The translations under genes and the position numbers were made by a program. A stretch of 64,000 nucleotides of DNA from Gilvibacter sp. (GTDB lineage Bacteria; Bacteroidota; Bacteroidia; Flavobacteriales; Flavobacteriaceae). The notes beneath the pieces are model-generated. The model saw nothing but the letters and a program-made list of their open reading frames with translations, was not told where the DNA came from and made no database searches. Shown here in pieces: positions 35,413-43,800 of the stretch. Numbering within the stretch: the stretch's first letter is position 1; each line of letters starts with the position of its first letter. The DNA lies in the NCBI RefSeq assembly GCF_013214815.1, contig NZ_JABSPU010000007.1, positions 1 through 64,000 on the forward strand. The letters run 5' to 3'.

Positions 35413-37605
35413 TTAATAACAGTCGGTAAGTATTTGACCGTTACTCAGGTATGCTTCTAATGTTGAATTGGAATTTTCACGTAAAAATTCAGCAATAACC
35501 TCCAAGACTCCATCTTGCATTTTTAAAGAACCACAGATCATAATCACACCTCTGTTTTCAAGCAGATCAATTAATTGTTCTGCTTCTTTTCTGATAAGAT
35601 CTTGGACATAATTGCCCGTAACATCTCTAGAAAAGGCCATATCAAAGCTGTGGAGATTATGCTCTGCTTGTGCCTTTTCTAAAATTTCACTGTAGAGATT
35701 AAAAGACGCTGCGGTTCGGCCACCCCAAAAGAGGCGAAGTTGTTGCGAGCTGTCTGTGTTTTGGATCATGCCGAGGAACGGGGCAATTCCGGTTCCATTA
35801 GCTATTAGCCAGACCGCTGGAGCATCTTTAGGGTAGCGGAAGCTACTATTCTTTTCAACATAAGCCTTTAGCAAATCTCCCTTCTTGAGATTGCATAAAT
35901 AAGGAGAACACTTTCCAAACACATGCTTCTTAACACTCAGTAAGACATCTCCATCAACTTTGGCAATGGAATAGGCTCTGGTTTTGGTAGTGTCTGGAGC
36001 AAGTACTTGAAGCAGATCCCCAGATTCAAACTTGCCCTTTTGTTGCGGACACACCTGAATAAGGACGTTGTCATCTGAGTTTAAAGGCGTGCGGTTGATC
36101 ACTTCAAAATTCTGGAACTTTACATCAGCTTTTTTGTTCGGCTTTAAAGAAGTCCTGAGGTTCATATTTTGACTCTTGTTCCAGGCCTTTATCCAAGCTG
36201 CGTATTCGGTCTCCGATTGTTCATTGATCTTGTGTAACGGCAGGATCGGACTAAAATCATGGTGTCCATGAAGCAGCGCATCAGCTTTGATTCCAAATTG
36301 GCAGAACTTGGGATAATCCTTAGAACCAAAGCCAATCACTGCAAAAATCATCGGGTTTAAAGGACTAACCTCATGAATCAGTCGTTCAAAAAGTCGGGCA
36401 TTTGATGGGGCTTCACCATCACCGTAGGTAGCGGTAAATACTACGAGCGTTTTAGCCTGACCGTAGGTGGTATATTCGTTTAAATCTGCAATAAAAACAC
36501 GTTTCCCAGCAGATTCCAGTTCCCTAAAAAATGCATGAGCAAAACGATAGGTATTTCGAGTTTCAGAGCCGACCAGGATTATAATTTCGGCTTCATCCGC
36601 AGTAAAATTGGAGACTATTTGCTTGCTTTTCTTTTTGCGTTTAAACGCAATGCTCAATCCGGAGTAGAGAAAGAAAACAATACTAAGGCTAGCCAATAAA
36701 AGGATTACTGACCACAGCAGACTCCCTTGACCCGTATGCCATTTTAAACTCCAACGAGAAGCGAGAATCACAAAAGGATAAGAAACTTCACTAATAACAG
36801 CTCCCGAGTATTGATGCACTAGGAGTTCCCTATCCTTTAAAGCTAATTCAAAATAGTCTTCTTCATCCGCAGAAAAAGGAAAGCTCAACTTCCGCAACTC
36901 AGCCAAGGAAGTAGTTTCAAATATGTTTTCAAGGGAATCTGGTGCCGTTCTATGAGTAGCTATCTCGTCGTAGTTGTGCTTAATTTTAGCATCCGGTAAT
37001 AGATCAAACTTCTCGGTTGATAAGTATACACCAGTGATTGCTATCAGCGCAATGGGAATGATCATCCAACGGCTTAAGCGAACATGATATCTCTGGTTGA
37101 ATTCCTTTTCTTTAACGGGACTGAACCATTTTTTAAAACCTCCTTGTCGTTGTGCCGATAAAAAAACCCCTGATACTGCAATCAAAAACAAAAGGAAGGA
37201 GACAATTCCAACAAAGGCTCTACCAAGGCCCTTTAAGAATAGGGATCGGTGCAAATTGGTTATAAAACTAAAAAAAGGGGATTGTGGTTTGACAAGACCC
37301 AGCTCGTTGCCGGTAAGGGGATCAATAAATATTTGACGACTCTCTCCTTCAAAAGTAAATACATCTGCTACCAGATAATCGTCTGGAGTTACCTCTAATT
37401 CAAGTACCTCATCGTACTTTTCTTGTAGTGCGGTAATTGTGGTGCTAAGAGAGACCTGAGCTAGATCTACCGATTTATAATCGGTGTTGATTTGGCTCAT
37501 GGGTTCAAAAGCCAAAATAGCCCCGGTCACAGAGGCAAATACCAAAAACAGGCCTGACACCAGAGCCAGTAGATAATGACTATTTCTCCAGATCAGACCA
37601 GTCAT
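35413..37605 (-). CDS. PepSY-domain membrane flavoprotein reductase (PepSY + flavodoxin + FAD/NAD(P) domains)
   Basis: A 730-residue membrane electron-transfer enzyme. Residues 1-340 form a PepSY-associated TM module with four helices (first at about 8-30, last FFLYSGLSIAF) and periplasmic PepSY loops. Residues of about 350-490 are a flavodoxin domain (FMN loop VGSETRNTYRFA, FTATYGDGEAP). Residues of about 510-730 are a cytochrome-P450-reductase-like FAD/NAD(P)H domain (TRAYSIAKV; NGTGIAPFLG; late GVIMICGS). Cytoplasmic NAD(P)H could thus drive electrons across the membrane. In its operon with a heme/iron uptake locus, reduction of ferric iron or of heme-derived iron is likely (inference). 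It is the last gene of the four-gene operon. Confidence 0.9.
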   Translation of the reverse strand: MTGLIWRNSHYLLALVSGLFLVFASVTGAILAFEPMSQINTDYKSVDLAQVSLSTTITALQEKYDEVLELEVTPDDYLVADVFTFEGESRQIFIDPLTGNELGLVKPQSPFFSFITNLHRSLFLKGLGRAFVGIVSFLLFLIAVSGVFLSAQRQGGFKKWFSPVKEKEFNQRYHVRLSRWMIIPIALIAITGVYLSTEKFDLLPDAKIKHNYDEIATHRTAPDSLENIFETTSLAELRKLSFPFSADEEDYFELALKDRELLVHQYSGAVISEVSYPFVILASRWSLKWHTGQGSLLWSVILLLASLSIVFFLYSGLSIAFKRKKKSKQIVSNFTADEAEIIILVGSETRNTYRFAHAFFRELESAGKRVFIADLNEYTTYGQAKTLVVFTATYGDGEAPSNARLFERLIHEVSPLNPMIFAVIGFGSKDYPKFCQFGIKADALLHGHHDFSPILPLHKINEQSETEYAAWIKAWNKSQNMNLRTSLKPNKKADVKFQNFEVINRTPLNSDDNVLIQVCPQQKGKFESGDLLQVLAPDTTKTRAYSIAKVDGDVLLSVKKHVFGKCSPYLCNLKKGDLLKAYVEKNSSFRYPKDAPAVWLIANGTGIAPFLGMIQNTDSSQQLRLFWGGRTAASFNLYSEILEKAQAEHNLHSFDMAFSRDVTGNYVQDLIRKEAEQLIDLLENRGVIMICGSLKMQDGVLEVIAEFLRENSNSTLEAYLSNGQILTDCY

Positions 37606-37611
37606 GAACCA

Positions 37612-38097
37612 CTACTGTTGCGGCATTAGACGTACATAGCGAATAAACCCAGAACCTTCTACTTTTGTTTTTAAGTTAGCTGTGGTTAAGTCAATGCGTG
37701 CATCTTCTTGGTAATACTCCTGATCTTCTACGGCAGTCTCAAAACGCAGGCTGTAGCCAGCATCAATCTTTTCCGAAGGAATTTTTAAGATACTTAAACT
37801 GCGTTCTCCACCAGAAACTGTTTCTCCCACAATGGCATCAATATCTGGACGATATTTACCATAAAAACTCCACCATTCTGGGATGTCGCTGTACCATTCC
37901 GGATCATCGCCTTGGACATACAGCGTTTCTGCATAACTACCGTCAGGATTCATAAGCGAAACCACCACATAAGCACCTTCACCGGTATAGTTAACCAATT
38001 GAATCATACATTTAACCGCTGTCTTTTCTACGGGTTTAATAAAACCAACAATGGCTAAGAATATCAAAGTGATTAGAGGTAAAGCTAATTTTCTCAT
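37612..38097 (-). CDS. DUF2271 family periplasmic protein
   Basis: A 161-residue exported protein. It has an N-terminal hydrophobic signal (LALPLITLIFLAIVGFI), then a beta-rich domain with VKCMIQLVNYTGEGAYVVVSLMNPDG and DAIVGETVSGGERSLSILKIP, which I recognise as DUF2271. Proteins of this family are usually found next to PepSY membrane proteins, as here (6 bp before the PepSY reductase gene), and may be partners of the reductase. The exact function is unknown. Only 2 bp separate it from the upstream ankyrin gene. Confidence 0.82.
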   Translation of the reverse strand: MRKLALPLITLIFLAIVGFIKPVEKTAVKCMIQLVNYTGEGAYVVVSLMNPDGSYAETLYVQGDDPEWYSDIPEWWSFYGKYRPDIDAIVGETVSGGERSLSILKIPSEKIDAGYSLRFETAVEDQEYYQEDARIDLTTANLKTKVEGSGFIRYVRLMPQQ

Positions 38098-38099
38098 GG

Positions 38100-39596
38100 C
38101 TATATTTTGAGGAAATTTAAAGGAATATTTTGCTGGTTGAGTAATTCATTCTCAGCGGCTAAATCAAAAACGGACTCGTCAAAATCTGTTTTTGAGTTTT
38201 TGTCTGCGCCTTGTGCAATCAGGAATTTCAATATATCTGCATCTTGGGCTTTCATTGCCGCCAGGTGCAAAGGTGTTAGTCCCTCACTGTTCTTTTGATT
38301 GATGGGGATGTTACATTTTGTCAGCTCCTTTAAAAGGTCTAAGTCGTTAGCCTTTACAGCGAGATGCCAAAGTGTGTCACCGGCAGATTGTGTTTCATTC
38401 ATATCGAGTCCTGCAGCACTGAGGGCTGTGAATTTAGAATTGTATATGTCAGTTTTGTCGCTGTTGTAGCCTCCAATCAAATAGTAGGCTAAACTGTTGC
38501 CAGCATTATCTTTTGCAGTTGCATCTGCACCCTGATTCAGAAGGAAAGTAACAACCTCTGCACTGTTGTAGCGCACTGCCCGCATCAACGCGGTCTGGCC
38601 TTTTGCGTTTGCGGCATTGATGTCATTCACATAACCCACTAAATGTTTAAGCGTGCTGAAGTTGTTTCTTCCAGCGGCATTTGTAAAGGCCGTGTTGCCG
38701 TTCATATCGGGTTGATTAAGATCAACTCCTTGGGCGATGAAATAATCAAAAATGTCTAGATCTTTATTGTTGAAGGCCAGTGCATGAAGCGGAGTGAAGC
38801 CGTCATCTGTGGTCACATTTGGTTGAATTCCCAAGCTTTCTAGGTATTTATAGGTTTTTAGGGTATTGCTGTGCCCGCGAGTGCCTTGACTGGCAAAAAT
38901 GAAGGCATTGCCACCTTCTTTATTGGGCGTTTTGTAATCAACACCAAGTTTGATTAGTTTATCTAACAGATCGATGTTACCACGTCTTGCTGCGTAGTTA
39001 AAGATTCCATTGCCCTTATCATCTTTGCTGTTTAAAGAGACTCCTTTGTTTTTAAAGTAGTTGATAAGGCTATCATCTTTCATGAAGGGAGCAACCAGAA
39101 GCAGCGCGTTGGCCCCTGCGTTGCTTACTTCAGATTTTGGATCTGCACCGCGTTCGATTAAGAAATCGTACAATTTAGTATTGAGTTGACCCGTGGTTGC
39201 AGCAAAATTTAAAACCGAATATCCGTGGCTGTCAATGACATCCAATTTTGCTCCGCGGTCAAAGAGGTACTGCATCATTTCCAGGTTGTCCTTGTAGGCA
39301 GCCCAAAAAATGTAGGTGCGTCCGTCATGCGTCAATTTGTTCACCCCATTACCCTCAAGGCTCAGCAAGTATTTAACTACAGCGTTGTCTGTTTTCTCAA
39401 TGAGGGCCCAAGTAACAGCGTCAAATGCATTGATGTTGAGTTCAGTGGCATCATTACCCTTAGCTATGTCAGCTTTTACTTGTTCTAGTGATGGATTCGC
39501 TTTCCAATAGGCGCGGTTGGTAAAAACATTTTCTTGCCCTTTTGCTGAACCACAAAAGACTAGAAAGGCGAATATCCCAATGATGGAGCATTTCAT
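38100..39596 (-). CDS. exported ankyrin-repeat protein
   Basis: A 498-residue protein with signal peptide (FAFLVFCGSAKGQE) and about ten ankyrin repeats filling the rest (for example DGRTYIFWAAYKDNLEMMQ, DGFTPLHALAFNNKDLDIFD, KGQTALMRAVRYNSAEVV, EGLTPLHLAAMKAQDADIL). Ankyrin repeats are protein-binding scaffolds and have no enzymatic residues. Secretion into the periplasm as part of a heme/iron operon suggests a scaffold or chaperone for the neighbouring exported proteins. It lies 2 bp after the DUF6607 gene and 2 bp before DUF2271, so the operon is tight. Confidence 0.9.
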   Translation of the reverse strand: MKCSIIGIFAFLVFCGSAKGQENVFTNRAYWKANPSLEQVKADIAKGNDATELNINAFDAVTWALIEKTDNAVVKYLLSLEGNGVNKLTHDGRTYIFWAAYKDNLEMMQYLFDRGAKLDVIDSHGYSVLNFAATTGQLNTKLYDFLIERGADPKSEVSNAGANALLLVAPFMKDDSLINYFKNKGVSLNSKDDKGNGIFNYAARRGNIDLLDKLIKLGVDYKTPNKEGGNAFIFASQGTRGHSNTLKTYKYLESLGIQPNVTTDDGFTPLHALAFNNKDLDIFDYFIAQGVDLNQPDMNGNTAFTNAAGRNNFSTLKHLVGYVNDINAANAKGQTALMRAVRYNSAEVVTFLLNQGADATAKDNAGNSLAYYLIGGYNSDKTDIYNSKFTALSAAGLDMNETQSAGDTLWHLAVKANDLDLLKELTKCNIPINQKNSEGLTPLHLAAMKAQDADILKFLIAQGADKNSKTDFDESVFDLAAENELLNQQNIPLNFLKI

Positions 39597-39598
39597 GA

Positions 39599-40504
39599 TT
39601 AAGGCTTTTTAACGAAGGATTCAATGATGGTGTCGATGTCATTCTGAGTGAGCTCGTCTTCTGTAAATAAGTGGCTGTACAATCTCTTGTTGTCCACCTT
39701 GGTTTCCAGGGACAAGTTCATGTTTCTTGCGTAAACTTCGTCCCATTTAGCGCGAACCGTCGCCCACTTTTCATTATTCTCAACCCACCATTTGGCAGCT
39801 GCAGCACAACGGCTGTCGTCTACTTTTTTATAAACGTTATATCCTTTTTCCGCCGCCAAGATAATATCGTCCTCTCCTGGCGTGCGAATCACTTTTTGAT
39901 TGTCTTGGTCGTGTACCCAGCCAAAGTTTGTGATCTCTTGGCGGTTTCCTCTGATGGTAACATTGTAATCACTTCTTGTGGTGTATTCACGTCTTGGCAG
40001 TGGCGCAGGAGTGGTGTTTTCCCAATAGCTTTTTCCATCTACGTGCACCCAAGAGGCAGAACCTTCATATCTAGGACTGTCATCTACTTGGAATACCTTT
40101 TGGGTCCATTGTCCTTTAACATCTGCCTTGTCTTTGCGTTGGTAGATCCAATTGTTGTCACCGTCATACATATAAAAGTCTTGGTTTTGGAATGACCAAT
40201 CTTGTCTCCAGTGTTTTACGATCATAGGTTCGCTAGGGTTTCCAACTTGGAGAATGTGTTGAATGCTGACATTGTTTTTATCCTCAGAAACCAATTGTGC
40301 CCATTCCAAACCGTAAGACACCTTGTTTTTAGAAGGCTTGTATAGCGAATCTTCGCTATAAGTAAAGGTCTCTGCAAAATTGAAAGTTACTTCATAGCAA
40401 CCGCACATGCTTTTTATGGCAGCAATATCTTGTTTTTTCTTGCTCTGAGCAGACAGTGGTAGAGCAATTATTAAGGTGAAGAATAGAATAATATTGGTTT
40501 TCAT
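39599..40504 (-). CDS. DUF6607-like exported protein
   Basis: A roughly 300-residue exported protein. The track starts it 84 bases upstream at 40588, but that part overlaps the TonB promoter and operator. The ATG at 40504 gives a clean signal peptide (MKTNIILFFTLIIALPLSAQS). The mature part contains IAAIKSMCGCYEVTFNFAET, DNNWIYQRKDKADVKGQWTQKVFQVDD and a long Trp/Tyr-rich beta region. I know this type as DUF6607, common beside TonB heme receptors in flavobacteria; the function is unknown. The Cys-Gly-Cys could bind heme or metal. First gene of the four-gene minus-strand operon. Confidence 0.82.
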   Translation of the reverse strand: MKTNIILFFTLIIALPLSAQSKKKQDIAAIKSMCGCYEVTFNFAETFTYSEDSLYKPSKNKVSYGLEWAQLVSEDKNNVSIQHILQVGNPSEPMIVKHWRQDWSFQNQDFYMYDGDNNWIYQRKDKADVKGQWTQKVFQVDDSPRYEGSASWVHVDGKSYWENTTPAPLPRREYTTRSDYNVTIRGNRQEITNFGWVHDQDNQKVIRTPGEDDIILAAEKGYNVYKKVDDSRCAAAAKWWVENNEKWATVRAKWDEVYARNMNLSLETKVDNKRLYSHLFTEDELTQNDIDTIIESFVKKP

Positions 40505-40544
40505 AGTTCTAAGATTTAGGGTCAAAATTACAACACAAATTTTA

Positions 40545-40567
40545 TTATTTAAAATTAATCTAAATAA
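40545..40567. promoter_or_regulatory. inverted-repeat operator, site III (divergent heme locus)
   Basis: A 23-bp inverted repeat with TTATTTA/TCTAAATAA arms, nearly the same as site II. It lies between the divergent DUF6607 and TonB receptor genes, 10 bp upstream of the -7 element TACATTTG of the TonB gene, so one site may serve both directions. Confidence 0.65.
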
Positions 40568-40577
40568 AAATAAGTTA

Positions 40578-40585
40578 TACATTTG
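40578..40585 (+). promoter_or_regulatory. Bacteroidetes -7 element (TACATTTG) of the TonB receptor gene
   Basis: TACATTTG is flanked by operator sites III and IV. The implied start site lies about 22 bases before the ATG at 40613. Confidence 0.7.
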
Positions 40586-40588
40586 CAC

Positions 40589-40611
40589 TTATTAAGAACG
40601 ATTCTAAATAA
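40589..40611 (+). promoter_or_regulatory. inverted-repeat operator, site IV
   Basis: The right arm ATTCTAAATAA is perfect and the left arm TTATTAAGAAC has two mismatches. The site covers the transcription start and ends one base before the receptor ATG, a position suited to blocking initiation. Confidence 0.5.
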
Positions 40612-40612
40612 A

Positions 40613-42694
40613 ATGTTCAGATCATTTACTTTAATAGCACTCTTGATTAAGTCCATCACTTCAATGCATGGACAAGAACTGCTTTCCGATTCTATACCCA
40701 CTGATTTAGAAGAGGTTATTATTTCAGCAACTCGAACAGAGCGTCAGCTTTCATCTTTGCCTTTACCTGCGTCTATTGTCAGTAAGAAAGAGATTCAACA
40801 GATTAATTCTGTACGTTTAGCTGAGGTGATCAACGAACAAACAGGTCTGATCACCGTACCTGATTTTGGTGGAGGAGAAGGAGTTCAGCTTCAAGGTTTA
40901 GACAGTCAGTATTCCTTGATTTTGGTAGACGGAGTTCCTTTGGTAGGACGATCTGCCGGAACCTTAGATCTCAATCGATTGGCCGTTGGGAATATCAAAC
41001 AGTTGGAGATTGTCAAAGGTGCTTCTTCCAGCCTTTACGGAAGCGAAGCTCTGGGCGGAGTTATCAATATTATCACCGAACAGCCCAAAGAGGGATTTAG
41101 AGGTCAAGTTGGTCATAGAAGTGGTACGTTCAATTCTCAAGACTTCAATGCTTCAGTTAATTATAAAAAGAACCGCTTTGGCATAAATGCTTTTGTCAAT
41201 CGCTTCAGTAGTGATGGTTATGACCTCACGCCAGATACGGAAACCCGCACGGTAGATGCATTTTCAAATTGCACATTCAATTTACAGACCACTTACGACA
41301 TTACTGATAAAACCAAGGCGCTTTTGTCTGGGCGTTTCTACACACAAGATCAGGACAGTCGCCCGACTGTGGACCTTTCAGGTGAAAACGTAATCAATGA
41401 ATGGAATGCTCTTTTAAAAGTAGATCATGAGTTTACTGAAAAATGGAGTGCGTATTTGGAATTTTATACGACTCAGTATGTGGCCGAGCAAACGCTTAAT
41501 AATCCGGACGGTTCTCAATTCTCCTTTAGCGATTTTGATCAACGCTTCTTGCGCCCAGAAATTCGTTCCACTTATAAAATAAATGATGATCATCAGTTCA
41601 TTGGCGGGATAGGGCTTACCAACGAAACTCTTGATAGAACTGATTTTTTTGAAAAGCCAGAGTTCAACGCGCCTTACGTCTATGCACAATATGACGGACA
41701 TCCGCTTGAAAAGTTAAACGTCATTGTTGGTTTTAGGTATGATGACCACAATGTATACGCGTCTCAATTTAGCCCAAAAGCGGCGGTGCGTTATGAACTC
41801 TTTAATTGGGTTGCTGTAAAAGGATCTGTGGGCTACGGTTTTAAGGCTCCAGATTTCAGACAACTCTATTTTGATTTCACCAATTCTACAGTAGGATACA
41901 CGGTGTTGGGATATAACGCTGTTCCTACGCAATTGCAGTTGCTGGCGGATCGCGGTGAACTTACCGATGAAACTGTGAGTAATCTGCCCAACATCATTGC
42001 TCAGTTCAATGACGCTTTAAAACCAGAGAGTTCTGTAGCCTATAATTTTGGATTTGATTTTAAACCGATTCGAGGAGTAAAACTCAATGTCAATGTATTT
42101 CGAAACAACATTGAGAATCTAATTGACACCCAGGTGATCGCCAGAAAAACCAACGGTCAAAACGTGTTCAGTTATAGAAATCAAGCGGAGGTTTACACCC
42201 AAGGGGTTGAGTTTGATGCCCGTTGGAAGATCAACAATAGACTCACAATATCGGGAGGATATCAACTTCTCTATGCCAAAGACAGAGAGGCAGAAGAGGC
42301 TTTTGAAAATGGTGAAGTCTTTGCCCGATTGAGCACTACGTCCCCCTCATTTCAATTAGAAGAAGACGACTACTTTGGGCTATTCAACAGATCCAGACAC
42401 TTGGCGAATTTTAAAGTATTCTACGAGATTCCTAAGTGGAGACTGAACACCAACCTCAGAACCACCTATCGAAGCAAATTTGGCCTATTTGACACCAACG
42501 GCAATACCTACCTAGATCAGTTTGATGAATTCGTAGAAGGTTATGCCACTGTGGATTTGGCAATCAACAAAAAGGTGCTCAACAATTTTGAAGTAGGTGT
42601 TGGTGCAGACAATATTCTGAATTTCACTGACGAACAAAACATAAGCAATATTGCCGGTAGTCTTTTCTACGGCAGAATCAATTTTAATTTTTAA
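40613..42694 (+). CDS. TonB-dependent outer membrane receptor (heme/iron type)
   Basis: Outer membrane receptor that imports heme or an iron complex using TonB energy. The track start (40583) lies in the promoter; the ATG at 40613 (MFRSFTLIALLIKS) gives a signal peptide with cleavage near HGQE. The TonB box region is EVIISATRTERQL. The plug domain follows (SLILVDGVPLVGRSAGTLDLNRL, KGASSSLYGSEALGGVINI). The beta-barrel ends with phenylalanine in GRINFNF. At 693 residues it has no N-terminal CarboxypepD extension and resembles HmuR/BtuB-class receptors rather than SusC. Two inverted-repeat operators flank its promoter. The HmuY-like lipoprotein gene follows 18 bp downstream. Confidence 0.93.
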   Translation: MFRSFTLIALLIKSITSMHGQELLSDSIPTDLEEVIISATRTERQLSSLPLPASIVSKKEIQQINSVRLAEVINEQTGLITVPDFGGGEGVQLQGLDSQYSLILVDGVPLVGRSAGTLDLNRLAVGNIKQLEIVKGASSSLYGSEALGGVINIITEQPKEGFRGQVGHRSGTFNSQDFNASVNYKKNRFGINAFVNRFSSDGYDLTPDTETRTVDAFSNCTFNLQTTYDITDKTKALLSGRFYTQDQDSRPTVDLSGENVINEWNALLKVDHEFTEKWSAYLEFYTTQYVAEQTLNNPDGSQFSFSDFDQRFLRPEIRSTYKINDDHQFIGGIGLTNETLDRTDFFEKPEFNAPYVYAQYDGHPLEKLNVIVGFRYDDHNVYASQFSPKAAVRYELFNWVAVKGSVGYGFKAPDFRQLYFDFTNSTVGYTVLGYNAVPTQLQLLADRGELTDETVSNLPNIIAQFNDALKPESSVAYNFGFDFKPIRGVKLNVNVFRNNIENLIDTQVIARKTNGQNVFSYRNQAEVYTQGVEFDARWKINNRLTISGGYQLLYAKDREAEEAFENGEVFARLSTTSPSFQLEEDDYFGLFNRSRHLANFKVFYEIPKWRLNTNLRTTYRSKFGLFDTNGNTYLDQFDEFVEGYATVDLAINKKVLNNFEVGVGADNILNFTDEQNISNIAGSLFYGRINFNF

Positions 42695-42712
42695 CTCTAC
42701 TTATTACTAATT

Positions 42713-43477
42713 ATGAAAACGATTAAGTTATTTTTTCTCTCAAGTTTGATGCTTGGTTTTACGGCCTGCAGTAACGATGATGATGGCGACGTGGTGGCTG
42801 AGGCGTGTACTGAGGTTGAATTTTTTGCCGATGCTGACAACGACGGTCTAGGTGATGCCAACACCATTGTTATGGCTTGTGAAGCCCCTGATGGATTTGT
42901 GGCAAACGCAGATGACAATGACGATACCCAACCGATTGCAGATCTAGTTGTAGGTCTTGTAGCAGATCTTCACGCACCGCAAACTGGTGGCGGCGGAACT
43001 CCTCCAGGAGGTCCTTTCACCAAGTTTGACCTAGACACCATGACGCAGACCGATAGTGAAACGGACTGGGATATTGCACTTAGAGGAACCACGATTTTAG
43101 TTAATGGAGGTGTTTCTCAGGGAACAGCTGACGAGCCGGACCGTACCGGAAATGCTGCTGCATATATCGCGACAGGAACTATGGATTCTGTAGTTGATAT
43201 TGACACTGCAGCCTTCGTTCAGGATGCCGCAGATATTCTTGCTATTCCAACAGGTTCAGACAATGGGTGGTACAACTACAATCCAGCAACATTTACCATT
43301 ACTCCATTGGCAGGTAAAATTTTGGTATTTAGAACCACCGAGGGACAGTACGCAAAAATTGAGATTTTAAGTTATTATGAAGGTGCGCCCGCCAATCCAG
43401 ACCCAATGACTGATGCTTCTCGTTACTACACCTTCAATCTTGTGTATCAACCAAACAATGGAATTGACAATTTTTAA
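42713..43477 (+). CDS. HmuY-like heme-binding lipoprotein with TSP3-like segment
   Basis: A 254-residue surface lipoprotein (signal and lipobox MLGFTACSN). After an acidic stretch comes a single thrombospondin type 3-like calcium motif (FFADADNDGLGDANT). A HmuY-like beta domain then fills residues 85-254, with KFDLDTMTQTDSETDWDIALRG-type motifs and a C-terminal RYYTFNLVYQPN. HmuY proteins capture heme at the cell surface and hand it to the TonB receptor, here encoded just upstream (18 bp). Heme ligands cannot be assigned from the sequence alone; no His is conserved near the usual positions. A strong terminator follows. Confidence 0.85.
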   Translation: MKTIKLFFLSSLMLGFTACSNDDDGDVVAEACTEVEFFADADNDGLGDANTIVMACEAPDGFVANADDNDDTQPIADLVVGLVADLHAPQTGGGGTPPGGPFTKFDLDTMTQTDSETDWDIALRGTTILVNGGVSQGTADEPDRTGNAAAYIATGTMDSVVDIDTAAFVQDAADILAIPTGSDNGWYNYNPATFTITPLAGKILVFRTTEGQYAKIEILSYYEGAPANPDPMTDASRYYTFNLVYQPNNGIDNF

Positions 43478-43560
43478 GACATCTTGTTAATAGTAGTGTC
43501 TGATCATAAACGTGTAAAAGTGTCATTTTTTTTGGTAAGAAAATAGTCTGTTTATGGTCA

Positions 43561-43600
43561 AAAAAACCCCGATGTTTTCACGTCGGGGTTTTATTTTTTT
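43561..43600 (+). terminator. intrinsic terminator after the HmuY-like gene
   Basis: The stem AAAACCCCGA/TCGGGGTTTT is followed by TATTTTTTT. Confidence 0.88.
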
Positions 43601-43609
43601 GGAGCAATA

Positions 43610-43762
43610 TTAGATCATCGCAGATTTAGTGAGCCTAGATAAGGATTTTAATTTCGGTCTTGCTGGTCTTCTGCGTCCTACCCGAGCACCGAGGCCGTAA
43701 GATTTGTTGTTAGGTAAAGGTTTTTCGTCTGATGGAGGAGTGGCATTGTTTTTCTTAATCAT
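43610..43762 (-). CDS. small basic ORF (50 aa) downstream of the sigma factor gene
   Basis: Too short for the ORF track. ATG (43762) to TAA (43610) encodes 50 residues: a polar N-terminal half (MIKKNNATPPSDEKPLP) and a strongly basic C-terminal half with GLGARVGRRRPARPK and LKSLSRL. It lies 38 bp after the sigma factor stop on the same strand. There are no cysteines and no signal peptide. It could be a small nucleic-acid-binding protein or a RiPP-like leader peptide, but no family is recognised. Translation is not proven. Confidence 0.45.
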   Translation of the reverse strand: MIKKNNATPPSDEKPLPNNKSYGLGARVGRRRPARPKLKSLSRLTKSAMI

Positions 43763-43800
43763 GCTTGTTTATGGTGTCTTAAATTTAATTCGATGGTGTT

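Noticed and set aside
40504-40588. N-terminal extension of the DUF6607 ORF (MQMYNLFLF...) in the track
   Set aside because: It runs over the divergent promoter and operator; the ATG at 40504 starts a clean signal peptide.
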